DNA of 64,000 nucleotides from Salminus brasiliensis (GCF_030463535.1 NC_132878.1:26484425-26548424); one strand, 5' to 3'; shown: positions 15,188-27,369, counted from the first letter of the stretch. Numbers and translations are program-made. The notes: generated by a model from the sequence alone, not told the origin.

Positions 15188-18100
15188 GAACTAGGGGCAG
15201 CGAGTACACACACACCCACACCCAAAGCGGTGGGCAGCCAACTCCAGCGCCCAGGGAGCAGAGAGGGTAAAGGGCCTTGCTCAAGGGCCCAACAGTGGCA
15301 GCTTGCCGAGCCCGGGAATCGAACCCTCATTATCGATAGCCCGGCGCTTTCAGTGGTCTGCCTTTAATCCATGTATTTCCTAAAAAAATATTATTATTAA
15401 TTATGAATTAAATGAACATTTCTTATTATTCTTATTTTTCTCACATCTCATATATTCTCACATCTCATATATTCTCACTTTTTTTTTCTCTTATATTTCT
15501 TCCTGTCCCAAATTTGTACCGCAAGGAAATAATCATTAATGTAATAATTTATTGCTTATTCTGCCACACTATTAACTATTACTCTATTTGCAATACTTGT
15601 TAGCCTGAATTAAACCTATTAGTCAAGTCAAGTCAAGTCATTTCAACTACATACAGAGTACACAGTGAAAAGAAACAACGTTCCTCCAGGACCATGGTGC
15701 AACATAGACAGTGCATACAAAACACAAGTGCAACACAAACAAACAAGTGCGGACAGACAACACAACACAGTACAGACCAGAGAATAATAAATAATTGCCG
15801 GTAGTGTGCAATTATTATATAGACTTATTATATAGACTTGCACGCTCTTCGGTGGTGGATGCGGGAAGGTATTGGAAACTCTGTGAACTGGCATTCAGAT
15901 GCACCTCTACAGAGCAGTAGAAAACATTACTTATCGTATTAGTGTTGTGCCAAGTGTAAAGTTTGGTGGAGGTTTGGTGTGGAGTTGTTTTTCAGGAGTT
16001 GGGTTCGGCCCCTTAGTTCCAGTGAAAGGAACTCTTAATGTTTCAGCGTACCAAGAGATTTTGCTAAATTGCATGCTCCCTAAATTGCATGAATTATGCA
16101 ATTTAGGGAGCATGCAATTTAGGGAGCATTATAAGTGTGATACACTTAGTCTGTCGAACATTAGGACAGAGTGTATGCTGCAGTGCTGAAACAGAAACCA
16201 TGTTGCCCCCTATTCTTACTCTTATGTATTACAGTCTGTCAGGAGGACAGTGTGGATCCTATGAAAGTTACAGAGCACTTTTCTGTTTTTCGCTGTCCCT
16301 CGGCAGTGTCGAAGATCTGTCTCTTGGGCGACCTCGACACATTCTTTGCGTCTTCTAGGCGACCGCTTCCCCTGCTGGTCAGAGTACTGCACAGGTCTCG
16401 TTTACGGTACTATGGAAAACCTGGACAGAACATAGACCACCCGTTTCAGGTGAGTGGGCGCTGCTTGGGGTTTACACTTGGGGTTGAATTGTGTGTCATT
16501 CAGGATTTGTACAGAAATTTGATGGTTAACAAATAATTGTGGTTAACAAATAATTTCTTTTCATCATACAGGGTATAGAGCAGGGCTGCTCAATCCTGAT
16601 CCTGGAGATCTACCACCCTGAAGAGTTCAGCTCCAACACAGCTGACTCTAATGTTCAGTTGCTCCTAAAGGCCTTCATTTTCTGGATTAGATGTGTTAGA
16701 TTCAGGGTGCAGCTAAACTCTGCAGGGTGGTAGAGCTCCAGGACCAGGATTGAACATCTGTATCAAATCCAAAGACGGGTATATTGTTATAGGAAAGAAT
16801 TACATTAAGAATGGTACTAAATAAATGGTAAAAATGCAATATTATGATGTTAGTGATTGACAGTTCTGTATGTTCTGCCGGTGTCTGGTCTCTGGTCTTT
16901 CTTAGGCATATTTTGAGGTGGCAGATCAGAGTGGGGTGATGTCCATGGTGCTGTGGAATGATCTGTGTCCAGAGTGGTACCACAGGTTGGTGGTGGGTTC
17001 AGTCCTGTATCTGCAGAACTACTCACTGAAGAAGAGCTACCAGAACCGCTCCAGACCCCAAATCAGCTTACTGCCCCTTATCAACTTCACCAACACAGGT
17101 ACTCCCCCACCCCCACTCACACAAACGCACACTTTTTCACATGTCTGTGAATGAGCTCATTTGATTTAAAGAAAGCTGTTTATTGCTGATTGTTGTTGTG
17201 TGTGTCTGTGTGTGTGTATGTAACAGAGATTTGCTTGAACCCTCGGAATCCTTCAGCTGTCGTGACTGTGATTCCTCCTAAAAGTATTCAGCCACAGTGG
17301 GGCTTACCTGACGTCACCTATGCCTTCTCTACAAGGTACATGCACGCACACACATGCATAGGGGTGGGTGATTTGGTAAAATATTATATCAGGATTAAAT
17401 ATTCCCGTTCTGAATGTTGAGACAACAACAACCTTATCTCAAAATGATGACAGTATCTCCAAATTATGTGTCTGATGGGTCAAATTGTTGGTCTGTAAAG
17501 TATCTTGTAGATAGCCAAGTAAGCTCATTCACACAGGTGAGATTTAGGAGGATGTCAGGTGGGCTAATGATATGAATGCTTATAATGTTGACTGTTTAGT
17601 TACACGTTACAATGTTGTGCTCTCAGATTTGAGGCTTTAAATTCTAAACGTGTGTCTTTTGAACCTCAGCTAGCTGAGGCACTGTCTGTGCTGTGGTGTG
17701 TGACCTGCTAAGTTCTTATCATTGACAGTCATGTCTAGAGCAACAGTTAGTCAGAATTGCAGCTGCACTGTGCTGAGTGGTAATATCACAACTAGAAAGG
17801 TGGTATAGTTCCTATACTAAAAGTGGTACTGTACTGTCAGATGTTGGTACTGATGAGCTGATCTTGGGAATTTGGCCTTGTACAGAGCTTCTTTAGTATT
17901 TACATCAATCATTTCCAAATTACGTGCTTTGTTTTCTTTATTTTATGAAAGCAAGAATAATTTGACCATGTTTTGTTCCACTGTCCTTCCTTAGGTCTGA
18001 AATCGAAAATCTAGCCAGCAACCAGGCTTGTGACATCATTGGGCTTGTGACCTTCGTTGGTCGTGTGGAACGAATCAGAAACAAAGGGAATTCCAGTAAG

Positions 18101-21008
18101 ACCTGTATTTGTCATCTGATTAGTTTTTGTTGTTGTTGTTGTTGTTTTGGATCTGATTATTTTTATTTGTTTTCCTGTATCCTGGAGAGCTTGCTCTGTC
18201 ATTTCGTTACATTCGGCCAAGTGTGAAAGCTGTGAAAGGAGCTGATCTCTGGTTCACCTAAAATCTGTGATCTGGGGTTTGCTTCAAGCGGACTCTGTTG
18301 CAGTGTGCTGCTTGTGTGGTTGCATGACTAGTTCGTTTTGTCACATGACTGCTTAAGTGTTTTGTATCCATGTAAAATAATGAAAAGCAACCAACATTTT
18401 TGCAGAAATACACACAGAAAAGTGACGTTGAAAATCATGACACCAAACCTCATTAACCTGAAAGCCTGCTATAGATTGTTAGAAGGTATTGGTACTCATG
18501 GAATGAAATGAGTCAGTACTCAGAGTCAGTGGTGTAATTGTGTGTTTGTGTGACAGTCCCTGAGAAATTCTGGACGTATCGCTGGGTCCACGCTGTGGAT
18601 GGGACCTCAGACTCTCCTTTCATTCTGGAGATTTTCGCCTCCTCCCAGCCAGACATCTTCAACAACATCTGCCCTAGTACGGCACTTTCTTTCTGTTACA
18701 GTTCCTATTGCTTTAATTCCATTCATATTTGGGGGAGACAAGTGTATCTTCTGTAATGTTTCCTTTCTTGCTGTTTATCTCGCTCTCTGCAGTGACGTAT
18801 CTGGTATGTACTCAAATGAGAGTATGTCGGGAGGGGGGTTGCGCTGTTTATTTGACCAGCAGTGCTGAGACTCAGCTCTTCATCACAGGTGCGTGACTGC
18901 TAGATCTTCCAACAACAGTAAATGATTATTTACTTTTACTGCGTGAGCTGAATGCACACACTGGTGTTTGTGTTTGTGTGTGCAGGCTGTCACAAAAAGC
19001 AGCAATACGTTTCAGACCCAAAAGTCAAAGCTTTCATCCAGTGGACCAAGACATTGAAGGATAGTGTTATACTGAGGAAGACCGCAGTTGGGGGGCATTA
19101 CAGTTATCCTCCTCCCCCATCCACCTTTACACCATACAACACCACTGTCAACAACACAACCAGTAAGACAACTAACGTTAATATTTTTGCGTGTAAGTCA
19201 GCCATACAATAATGCAGTTTTAGACTATTTCAATTGGCCAATTTGTCATGCAGTTTTCACACATTTTAAAGACCAGCATTATCAACAGAAAGGCTACTGT
19301 ATGCTTCTAGGCACTCAATTTATGCAATACATGCTCAAACAACCAACTGCTGCTTTATGAACCACTTTTTGCTGTCTGTACATTCAGGCTGTTTGGCTGT
19401 AGTTTTTCACTTTTCCTGAAGTTTGCCTATTTACCTTCTTATGATGCTAATGCATAGTGGTGTAACAGTACACAGAAGTCACATTTTGGTTCATGTTGTA
19501 GTTATATAGGGTATTATGGTTCGGTATAGTAAAGTAATTCTGTGTTGAAAAAAATCAAGCAGTACTCTTGAATCCACTATAGTTCCCAAAATACCATGCA
19601 AATCCAGTGAACAACAGCTTAAGGTTTCTGAGTGGCATGTGTGCTTGTAACATTATTGTATTTACCTCATTGTGTACTGTGTGTTCTCAGTGCGACAGAA
19701 TGTTCTTTCTTGTGATTTCTGACACTAAAAGACACACCGTTATTCACAAACAGGGAGTAAAATAAGCAGTCTGGATTTTGTCTGTGATGTCCATGTCCAC
19801 TGTGTGACAGAAACTGTCACCATTTTTTTTTTCCTTCAAAGTACTGCTTTACGGTTTGTGAAGATTAGATTTAGGCTAGAGTACTGTACGTACCGTTAGC
19901 TGATGAAAGGCATATTTCAGTGTAGCTCCACATAAAAGGATAGTTCAAGCAATCAGTAGCATTATGCTGTCTAATGGCATTCACTTTCTTTCATTGTTGC
20001 CCATAGTAGCACTGTTTGGATAACTACACCTTGTTACTGTGAAACTCACTTTGAAGTGTCTCTATGTTCTGTAGGTCAAGCAGGATCGTTAATGGCAGTA
20101 GCTGACCTCCAGGGGGAAATAGAGAGTCTGCAGTACCGAGAGTGCAGAAGAGTGGCCATTCAGGGCCACATCACTGCAGTGCACTACCACCGATGGCCAC
20201 AAGAGGCACTTCAGTCCTCAGGAGTTATTGACACACAGAGGAACCAACAGGTGTGTATGGGTTTAAGCTGAGCCAGTGCCATACACAAAATCCAAAAAAT
20301 ATTTAAGACAGAATATGAAATATAGAAAACTGCAGGGTGTTCTTTATTACTCCATTCTGATTCAACTCTAGAAATACTTAATCCAGCCCTTCTGGCACTA
20401 ACAATGATTTTGTTGGTTGATGTGAACATTATCTATAGCTGCTGCACTCTTTCTGCAGGATTGTATGCATTGCACTGCTGCCACATTTTAGGCTGCCAAT
20501 AACTGAATGAATGAGTATCAGGTTGTACAGGTTTTCTTAATAAACTGTTCAGGGAGTGTGTGTGTGTGTGTCTGCTATGTATAGCTCTTTTCCAATTAAG
20601 ATTTACATGAGGAAGATTTCATTGTGTGTAATTTTTGTTCACAGCCAGAAAGTGCTTCAGTAACTGTTCCTAGAAGATCTGCTCCATCCTCTAGTATGGG
20701 CAACATGGAGCAGACGGGGATACCCTCCTCACCACCCTCTAGTGACAGCACGGCTTCTCCCAAACGTAGGAGACTCGAGCAAGTGGAAAAGTAAGTTTGA
20801 GTGAATTGATAGTACTGTACTGTACTCTGCCTTTTTTTCCCAGAATGATGGCTTGAAGATTAACTGAAGAGCTGAGGAAAAGATTGAGTGGAAGGTGGTG
20901 GAAAACAAAACAGAACTTTTCTTTATTTGCATATACATATTTGCAATAAGAGTGTTATCATCATTGTATTCATTGTGGGTACTACTCTTTGTAGTAATAA
21001 TACTCTTT

Positions 21009-21043
<35 letters not shown>

Positions 21044-23699
21044 AGAAATGGCGGTAGTAGGCTTTACAGTTCATTTGGTTTTGTGGTTTTTGAAACAGGG
21101 CAGTGCAGAGACAGTACTGGACCAGAGCTAAAGTGCAGTCAGAAAGGTATGTAACAATATAGACAAAGTCAATAATGATGTTTTTATGCAGTGAACACAC
21201 ACACAGTGAGGAAACACACACCGTGGACAGTGAGGACACATGCCCAGAACGGTGTACAGCCCGCACCCCCACTGCCCCACCTGCCTAAATACTCTCATAT
21301 GCTACACACACCCATACACAGAGACTTGCACGCTTCTAAATTGATACAGAAAAATGACTATTGCATGGAGTTTGTCAAATTAAGGTAAGCCAAAAGGCTT
21401 GGGGCAAAATTGAACATGCTGGATTTTTGTCCATTTTACAGTACATTTTATAAGGGATCTTTAAAGTATGGCCTCCTCTAGTTTTAGAACTGTAACTCTT
21501 CTGTCTCTGTTACAAAGTATTAAGTTGAACTTTTGTTATTGACCAAATACTTTCCTAATACTAATACTAATTCCTAATACTACCTAATACTTTCCACCAT
21601 AATTTACAAATAAATTCTTTAAAAATCCTACAATGTGATTTCCTGGATGGTTTTTCTCATTTGGTCTCTCTCTAGTTGAAGTGTACCTATGATGAAAATT
21701 ACAGACATCTCTCATCTTTCTAAGTAGGAGAACTTGCACAATCAGTGGCTGACTAAATACTTTTTTGCCCCACTGTAACTCTGACTGGCATGAGCTTCCA
21801 CAATGTACTGTTCCACATTTATCATTATTTAATCTTGCATCTGATCTCATTTAAAAATGTTTCGAAATGTAATCAGAATCAATAGGTTACCTGTATTTTG
21901 ACTCCTCATAGCAAAGAGAGCCAATGCAACATAAGTGCATTATTTGCAAAACAGTTGTAATGTGCAAAAAAAACAGGTACTTCAATTAGAGGAATCTGAC
22001 ATTGATAAATGTGATGTTCAGTAATGCCCATTTCATGTTGTGTAAACTCTGTACTTGCAATTTAGTGTAAAATGGCTCAGATTACTACTTGTCTACAACT
22101 ACTTGTTCTGTTTTTAAGGTCATTTCCTATGAGACAAGAGGAAGAGGAAGAGGAAGAGGATGAAGAAGAGAGTGAAGAAAGACAGTCTCCTCAGACAACA
22201 GGTGTTGCTCCTTAGAAAAAGCCACATTTTACAATATACTCAACTACCTTTCGCCAAGCACAGTGTTATGCATATTATGCATAATAGTCCAAATGTCAAT
22301 TTTGGAGGCTTTCTTAATGAAGCAGAGATGCTGTAGTCCAGATTGTTTGGTGTTATTGTAGTGCTCATTTTTGTTTAATTCTGTTTTCAGATAACAGTGA
22401 GGTAGTGAGCGTTTCTGACTCTGAACACGCAGCTGTTCGCCCCAGTGCATCATGGGAAAGCAGTGATTGGGCATTGCTGAAACACAACGTGGCCGATCAT
22501 ATCAGCAGCTGCTCTCTGGATCCACAGAGTGTTCCGGAAAGGTTCCACTTTGACGACCGAGACGTTCTTCTACATAAGGTCAACCTCAGCCCCTCGAGAT
22601 GGAGCCCAGACCTTCCTCTTAACACCCAGCCTGCCACACATACGCCTGTGGACTGTGCAGGATACTTCACACTCACAGTGCTCGGTGAGACAGCAGCATC
22701 ACGCTAGATATGGAAAGGTTTGAAGAGGAAATCTGACTCAATTTACTCCATGCTTATGTGGTTTCTGACACTGTCGGAGGCTGTTCACACCTGGCATTAA
22801 CATGCATTTTATATCCAGGTAGTAAATAAGCATGCATCCAGGCGCTCACATATGCAGAGCGAGAGAGATAGAATGAGTAATTACTGTTCATTTTTAGAAC
22901 CATCGTTATGCTTGAACTTTACACTTCAGCCTATTGTTAAAGTCGGTTGAACAGTTATGACATACAGTATCACAGGATTGTGTGTGATGATTTAGGACTG
23001 CAGTTAATGTCATGCTAATTGTTGCAGTTTAAGCTTCTATTGCTTGTTTGCTGCATTAGCCTGTGCTTATTGGCTGTTTTTTGGGCTAAATGAGGACAAG
23101 CCTGTACTTTTTTTTTGACCACATCATCACTTTAAAGGGAGGGTATGAGCTAAATGTCAGCATAACTAACAGTGACTTAAATCTGGGGTCTCTCTCCTCA
23201 TTCTCTCTCTCTGTCTCTCTCTCACTCTCACTCTCTCACTCTCTTGCTCTCTCTTGCACTCTCATATTCAGGACTGAATCAGCAGGCAGCAGTAGATGCT
23301 CTTTTCATTCCAGTGCTTTCTCCTGAGGATCCCCGAGCAGTCGGAAAGCTTGCTGTTCTCCATGACAACACACTGATGTCATGTCTTTCCATGGGTCATG
23401 TGTGTGTTCAGGCCAGCGGTATAGACTTTTCTCCAGGTGTGTTTGTGTGTGTTTACGTTGTTTTTTCCTCTGTTTATTTATTGTTATAGACATCAGTAGC
23501 AATGTCTCACACTCCTGCATACACATTATTGCCCCTCTTTTTCTCTCTCTCTCTTATTCCAGAGGCATTACTGAGCTCAGCTGCAGCTTTAGAAGAGGAG
23601 AGGCTGGTGTGTGTGTTGGATGTATGTCTGCTTGGTCAGAACAGGGTTGAAATCCTCTGCTCTAAAGTTTACAGGACAGCAGACATCACGCCCGTGTAG
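13834..23699 (+). CDS. radx: RPA-related single-strand DNA-binding protein RADX
   Basis: Coding exons: 13834-13958, 14587-15017, 16235-16449, 16906-17098, 17227-17335, 17995-18095, 18557-18676, 18793-18888, 18986-19162, 20075-20250, 20645-20790, 22119-22201, 22391-22684, 23272-23436 and 23563-23699 (TAG 23697-23699). They total 2568 nt, 855 residues, close to the human protein. The start ATG 13834 was chosen because the ATG at 13825 meets TGA two codons later. RADX binds single-stranded DNA through OB folds at replication forks and limits RAD51 there. Diagnostic matches are [11 protein letters not shown] (first OB region), [64 protein letters not shown] and YFTLTVLG. Exon 22119-22201 adds an acidic run of Glu/Asp. 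A 48-nt extra exon at 21099-21146 is possible and keeps frame. Confidence 0.93.
14101..14153 (+). repeat. Compound microsatellite GC/GT followed by poly(A)
   Basis: Alternating GC (14101-14113), then GT, then TTTAAAA and a run of A up to 14153, inside radx intron 1. The GC/GT part is alternating purine-pyrimidine. Confidence 0.9.
15058..15365 (+). mobile_element. Fish interspersed repeat with internal (CA)n, in radx intron 2
   Basis: The segment contains TGTCACTGTACAGTGAAATG, a (CA)n core at about 15144-15182, then AGCGGTGGGCAGCCAACTCC and CCTTGCTCAAGGGCCCAACA. This ordered set of blocks is familiar from a common teleost SINE-like repeat, though I cannot name the family with certainty. Confidence 0.6.
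15622..15833 (-). mobile_element. 5'-truncated LINE 3' end, minus orientation
   Basis: Reading the minus strand gives ACCATGGTCCTGGAGGAACG, a cytosine-poor stretch, GAAATGAC and a terminal TTGAC/TTGACT repeat. This is the characteristic 3' tail of a fish non-LTR retrotransposon; a plus-strand relative lies at 53320-53790 and another minus copy at 26655-26900. The truncated 5' side abuts the copied radx exon segment. Confidence 0.65.
15834..15937 (+). pseudogene. Exact 104-bp copy of radx exon 2 in the following intron
   Basis: The bases 15834-15937 are identical to 14842-14945 of the radx exon 14587-15017, in the same orientation and offset by 992 bp. The copy lacks the exon's splice junctions and is not expected to be spliced in. 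It is a duplicated exon fragment, not an alternative exon. Confidence 0.95.
15938..16150 (+). mobile_element. Tc1/mariner transposase fragment with an inverted duplication
   Basis: Translation gives [20 protein letters not shown] and [16 protein letters not shown], the central part of a Tc1-type transposase. A related fragment without the hairpin occurs at 26955-27365. A 27-bp perfect inverted repeat (16064-16090 and 16096-16122, 5-bp loop) interrupts the reading. Confidence 0.75.
16570..16765. mobile_element. MITE-like repeat with inverted ends, radx intron 3
   Basis: The left end reads CTCAATCCTGATCCTGGAGATCT..CACCCTG..AGTTCAGCTCC and the right end the near complement (GCAGCTAAACTCTGCAGGGTGGTAGAGCTCC). 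Similar sequences occur at 47415-47540 and 50115-50265, so this is a dispersed non-autonomous family. Confidence 0.6.
21013..21043 (+). repeat. (ATT)n microsatellite
   Basis: About ten ATT trinucleotides in a radx intron. Confidence 0.9.
21099..21146 (+). CDS. radx: Candidate 48-nt cassette exon of radx
   Basis: An acceptor (TTTTTGAAACAG) precedes 48 nt ending before GTATGT. The phase matches the flanking exons 20645-20790 (two codon bases left) and 22119-22201, so inclusion adds 16 residues ([16 protein letters not shown] region) and skipping keeps frame. I find no clear counterpart in the human protein, so it may be fish-specific, alternative, or chance. Confidence 0.4.
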
Positions 23700-23817
23700 C
23701 GCTTGGCGCGCACACACATACACTCAAGGATATATGACTGTCCCTTTTCTCTCTTAAAAGCATTTTTAGTGTATTGTAATAATGTTTATAATCTGTTATT
23801 GTTGGTCATTCTGGAGA

Positions 23818-23823
23818 AATAAA
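23818..23823 (+). promoter_or_regulatory. radx poly(A) signal
   Basis: AATAAA lies 119 nt after the radx stop codon, followed by a GT-rich stretch (CTTTTGTCTGTTG), the expected arrangement for 3' end formation. Confidence 0.7.
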
Positions 23824-23829
23824 TGATCA

Positions 23830-24970
23830 CTATCCTTTTGTCTGTTGAACAGTTGTTGCTGTGGAGGTTGTAGTTGGAACCTCTCGGATAGGAAACAAGT
23901 CAAATGTCATGACAAACGTTAAATGTGGTAAATGTGCATAATAACGTATGATTTGTAATAACACATACTTCAGACAGTGTGTTTCAGTGGTAGTTTCCTT
24001 CTTATGACTCCTCCATAAAGATTGTTTGTTCAAGTGATGCTGCACAGTGGGATGGTACACCACCACTCTTGCCTCAGCATATGAGCAGTTCTCTCCAAGA
24101 GTTCTTCTTGGCCCCCACACTTCCCCTGAACTCCCTTATCTTAATTACAGTCTGCAGTGTAGAGCAGGAAACAGTGTCTTACGATAGTGTTGCCCTTTGC
24201 TTAGAGAAGCCCATGGTTACAAAGTGTTTGAAGAGTCGTAGAGAAGCTGAGGGACAATGTAAGCCTTTGCGATGCATAGGGGGTCCGAACTGTAAAACAG
24301 GGCACACTAATGATTTTAATGTTTTTGTTTTGTTATGAAACATGAGGACTTGCTGATTGTTTCATGTTTGATTAGCTATAGAGGTTATTTTTACTTTTAA
24401 CTTTTCAAAACTATTGAATTTTTCAACTTAAAAAAAAAGACAAAATGTTACATTTGGCCAAGGCTTCCCAAACTTTCTCATACATGAGAAAAAAATATGT
24501 ATCTAATGATCTGATAATTAGTGTGGCTGCAGGGTGCTGTACTTTTTTAAATAAATTTTTTGAACAATATTACTAACTATTACACTATCTTTTATTTTTC
24601 TTGTTTGGCAAAAAGTAAACATTCAGAGCCTCTGCACTGCCTGATTTGCATCCCACTTCTATTCACATAAAATTATTTAGTCAGCCCTCAAAACAGGTGT
24701 GAATTGTAACAGCGAGCAGTGACTGTAAACTGGGAGAGAAGCATTGTCCTGCATTTAAAAGAAAAATGTAGCTGCCAGTAACGCGAAGAAAGGAAACAAA
24801 AAACACATCACACACCATGATGCCTTTTAATGCTGGTTTAGTATTGGTCTAATGCAGTTTTAGCTGGTCACCCAAGCATTTAATGCTGAAATCTTGCAAA
24901 TGTATCGGCATGATCATTTTAGTTATGCTGCACAGTGTTAGGCTAACTTATGTGTTTCACATCAGCCTTC
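23830..24970. other. Intergenic stretch without recognised features
   Basis: AT-rich sequence after radx. Short open frames have no domain or splice support. I see no gene or clear repeat here. Confidence 0.5.
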
Positions 24971-24974
24971 ATCT

Positions 24975-25180
24975 GAGCCAGTGTGATTCCTTGCTGATAC
25001 ACCATGTCTCTCAGGTCCTTCAGGTCATCAGCGGGTTTTGGTGGCCTCAAGTCATCAGCGGCTCAAGTTTGTTGCAGGCTAATCTGCAGGAACAGCAACA
25101 GTAAAGCATCAACAGCTGTTCTCTTCATCTTTACTGCTGTTCTCTTCTCCTCCGGTGTCTGACTCTCAGAATAACTCTTT
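24975..25180 (-). pseudogene. Dead first exon of a C1q-like gene
   Basis: The minus strand from ATG at 25128 reads MKRTAVDALLLLFLQISLQ, a signal peptide like that of the C1q-like gene at 33211 (MMRTALLLLQISLQ), then meets TGA after QQT. Beyond it, AADD...ADDLKDLRDMVYQQ continues the family's first exon. The upstream part (GAGAGTCAGACAC) also matches. No downstream C1q exons are found nearby, so this is a truncated relic. Confidence 0.75.
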
Positions 25181-25199
25181 TACCTCGTTAAGCCCACAT

Positions 25200-25965
25200 A
25201 CACTGAAGAACCAAAACATTAGATCATCTGCATGCTGTCAAAACAGTTCTGACCTACCCTGCATAGAGGCATCGGCTCTACAGGTTACCTCAGAAGCAGC
25301 CGTTTTACCAGGCACCAACACGTTACAGCTCATCTAAGTTGTAAAGTGGAGCCTAATTAACAAGTTAGACTTGTTCCAGCATGTCCCACAGATGCTTGAC
25401 TGAATTGAAATCTGGGGAATTTGGTGGCCAGGAGAGCAGGGCTAGAACTATATGTCTCGTTCCTCTACTCACAGCTGCTAAAAGAGGCTACTGCCATTGG
25501 GGAGTACAATTGCCATAAAGTGGTGCACCTAGTCCCCAACAATTCTCCTAGCAGAATTCTTCCCACAGTGCATCTTGATACCATCATTTCCCCAGGTAAA
25601 TATGGCAATAATTGATCTAATAATTTACCAGTCTGTAGCTGATTTGTGCCACACTGACAATTTAAAATGGACAGGACAGCCTTCATTGCTGTCATGAATC
25701 CAACACCCTGTCACTTGTTTGTGGTTTATTTCTCCTTGGACCACTGTGAGTAGAAACTCACCACTGCTGACAGAATCTTTGAGATGCTCTGACCCAGTCG
25801 TCTGGGCATAACTACATAACCTGTTGGTGTTTATTGTTGCCTATGTTTGCCCTGGTACACTGACTGTTTAAACAATGACTGCCTCTGAATGTCTGCTCTT
25901 GGTTTGAGGCCTAATCAAAACCAACATGGACACAAGAGCCTTTTCTATTAGAAAAATCAAGCCAC
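25200..25965 (-). mobile_element. Tc1/mariner-like element, decayed
   Basis: Blocks such as CCCACAGATGCTTGACTGAA, ATCTGGGGAATTTGGTGGCC, AAAGAGGCTACTGCCATTGG and GAGATGCTCTGACCCAGTCG are hallmarks of a very common fish Tc1-like family whose transposase runs on the minus strand here. Related copies lie at 33485-34150 and 58895-59330. No intact reading frame remains. Confidence 0.7.
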
Positions 25966-26654
25966 TTTAAATCTGGGGGAAAAAAGGGGAAACCTTGATC
26001 AGAGCCGTTGCACAAGTTTTTGACAGAGTCAGTAAACCATTTCGAATATCCTGGAAAAGAATGACACTATTAGTGGACTAACAAACAGACCAGACATCAG
26101 GTAGGCTGTGTGACTCATTATTTACCTCAGTCTGTCTGGTATTTCCAAACTGCTTCTTACAGTTGGGTAATTGTTGAGACAACTTGCACTTATCCTGATG
26201 ATGATAAGGTTATGAAATTATAACTCATTTAAATCATCTGATTTTGTTTTAGGCACTTCTCTCAATGTGTGTTGCAACACACAATATCTCTTCTAACATG
26301 CTACCATCCATAATTGCAAGAATCATTATAATAATATTCACCTTAATATCTATTAAACACTACGTCTAAATGAAATTGGATAGAGACTATTAAATCTAAA
26401 CCTGATTATGTTGCATATGAATACATAATAGATATACATATGGACATGCTACCCTTCATAGCTGCACAATATCTGAAAAGTAGTTCAGTTCCAGCCAATG
26501 ACAGTCAGTGTTTCCAGTATGTTAAGTGTGATTGTGAAAACAATAAACATAATGATAATATTTTGAGTAATATGTAATATAATAATAGGTGCATAACATT
26601 CACCTGCCAGTTTACACCCAGCACCAGTAAACAATGCCATGTAAAAACATACAT

Positions 26655-26940
26655 AACATCAATTCAAGTTGAGAGGCTTTATTGTCATTTCAACTCTATA
26701 CAGAGTACAGTGAGTACAGAGATACAGTGAAACGAAACCCACGTTCCTCCAGGACCATGGTGCAACACAACACAAGTGAATACAGACAGCACAACACAAT
26801 GCATACAGTGCAGACCAGACAGAGTGCAGACAAGAAAGTGTAGCAGGCAGGATACAATAAATAAATCAGACAGACTGAGCTTTGATTGAGATTGTAGTGC
26901 AAACGAGTGTGTACGAGAGTGTACGAATAGTCTATGTTAA
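26655..26940 (-). mobile_element. LINE 3' tail, minus orientation
   Basis: It carries ATTGTCATTTCAACTCTATA and CGTTCCTCCAGGACCATGGT, the same tail as at 15622-15833. It is directly followed by a Tc1 fragment, as at the radx intron site. Confidence 0.65.
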
Positions 26941-26944
26941 TGTG

Positions 26945-27365
26945 GAGGATCAGCCAGAAAACAATAAGGTTTGTTTTTCAGGAGTTGGGTTCGTCCCTTA
27001 GTTCCAGTGAAAGGAACTCTTAATGTTTCAGCATACCAAGAGATTTTGCTCGATTTCATGCTCCCAACTTTGCAGGAACTGTTTAGGGACGGCCCCTTTC
27101 TGTTCCAACATGACTGTGCACCAGTGCACAAAGCAAAGTCCATAAAAACATGGAAAAGCAATAGAACACCTTTGGGATTAATTAGAGCGGAGACTGTGAG
27201 CCAGGCCATCTCGTCTAACATCAGTGTCTGACCTCACAAATGCGTTTCTGGAAGAATGGTCAAAAATTCCCATAAAAACATTCCTCCTAAACCTTGTGGA
27301 AAGCCTTCTCAGAAGAGCTGTTATAGCTGTAAAGGGTGGCCCAACATCATATTAAACCCTATGTG
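26945..27365 (+). mobile_element. Tc1/mariner transposase fragment
   Basis: Frames give [39 protein letters not shown] (the FQHDNAP-type catalytic region, here HDCAP) and, after frame shifts, a C-terminus ending in KGGPTSY. Several frame breaks make it inactive. Confidence 0.8.
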
Positions 27366-27369
27366 TTAG

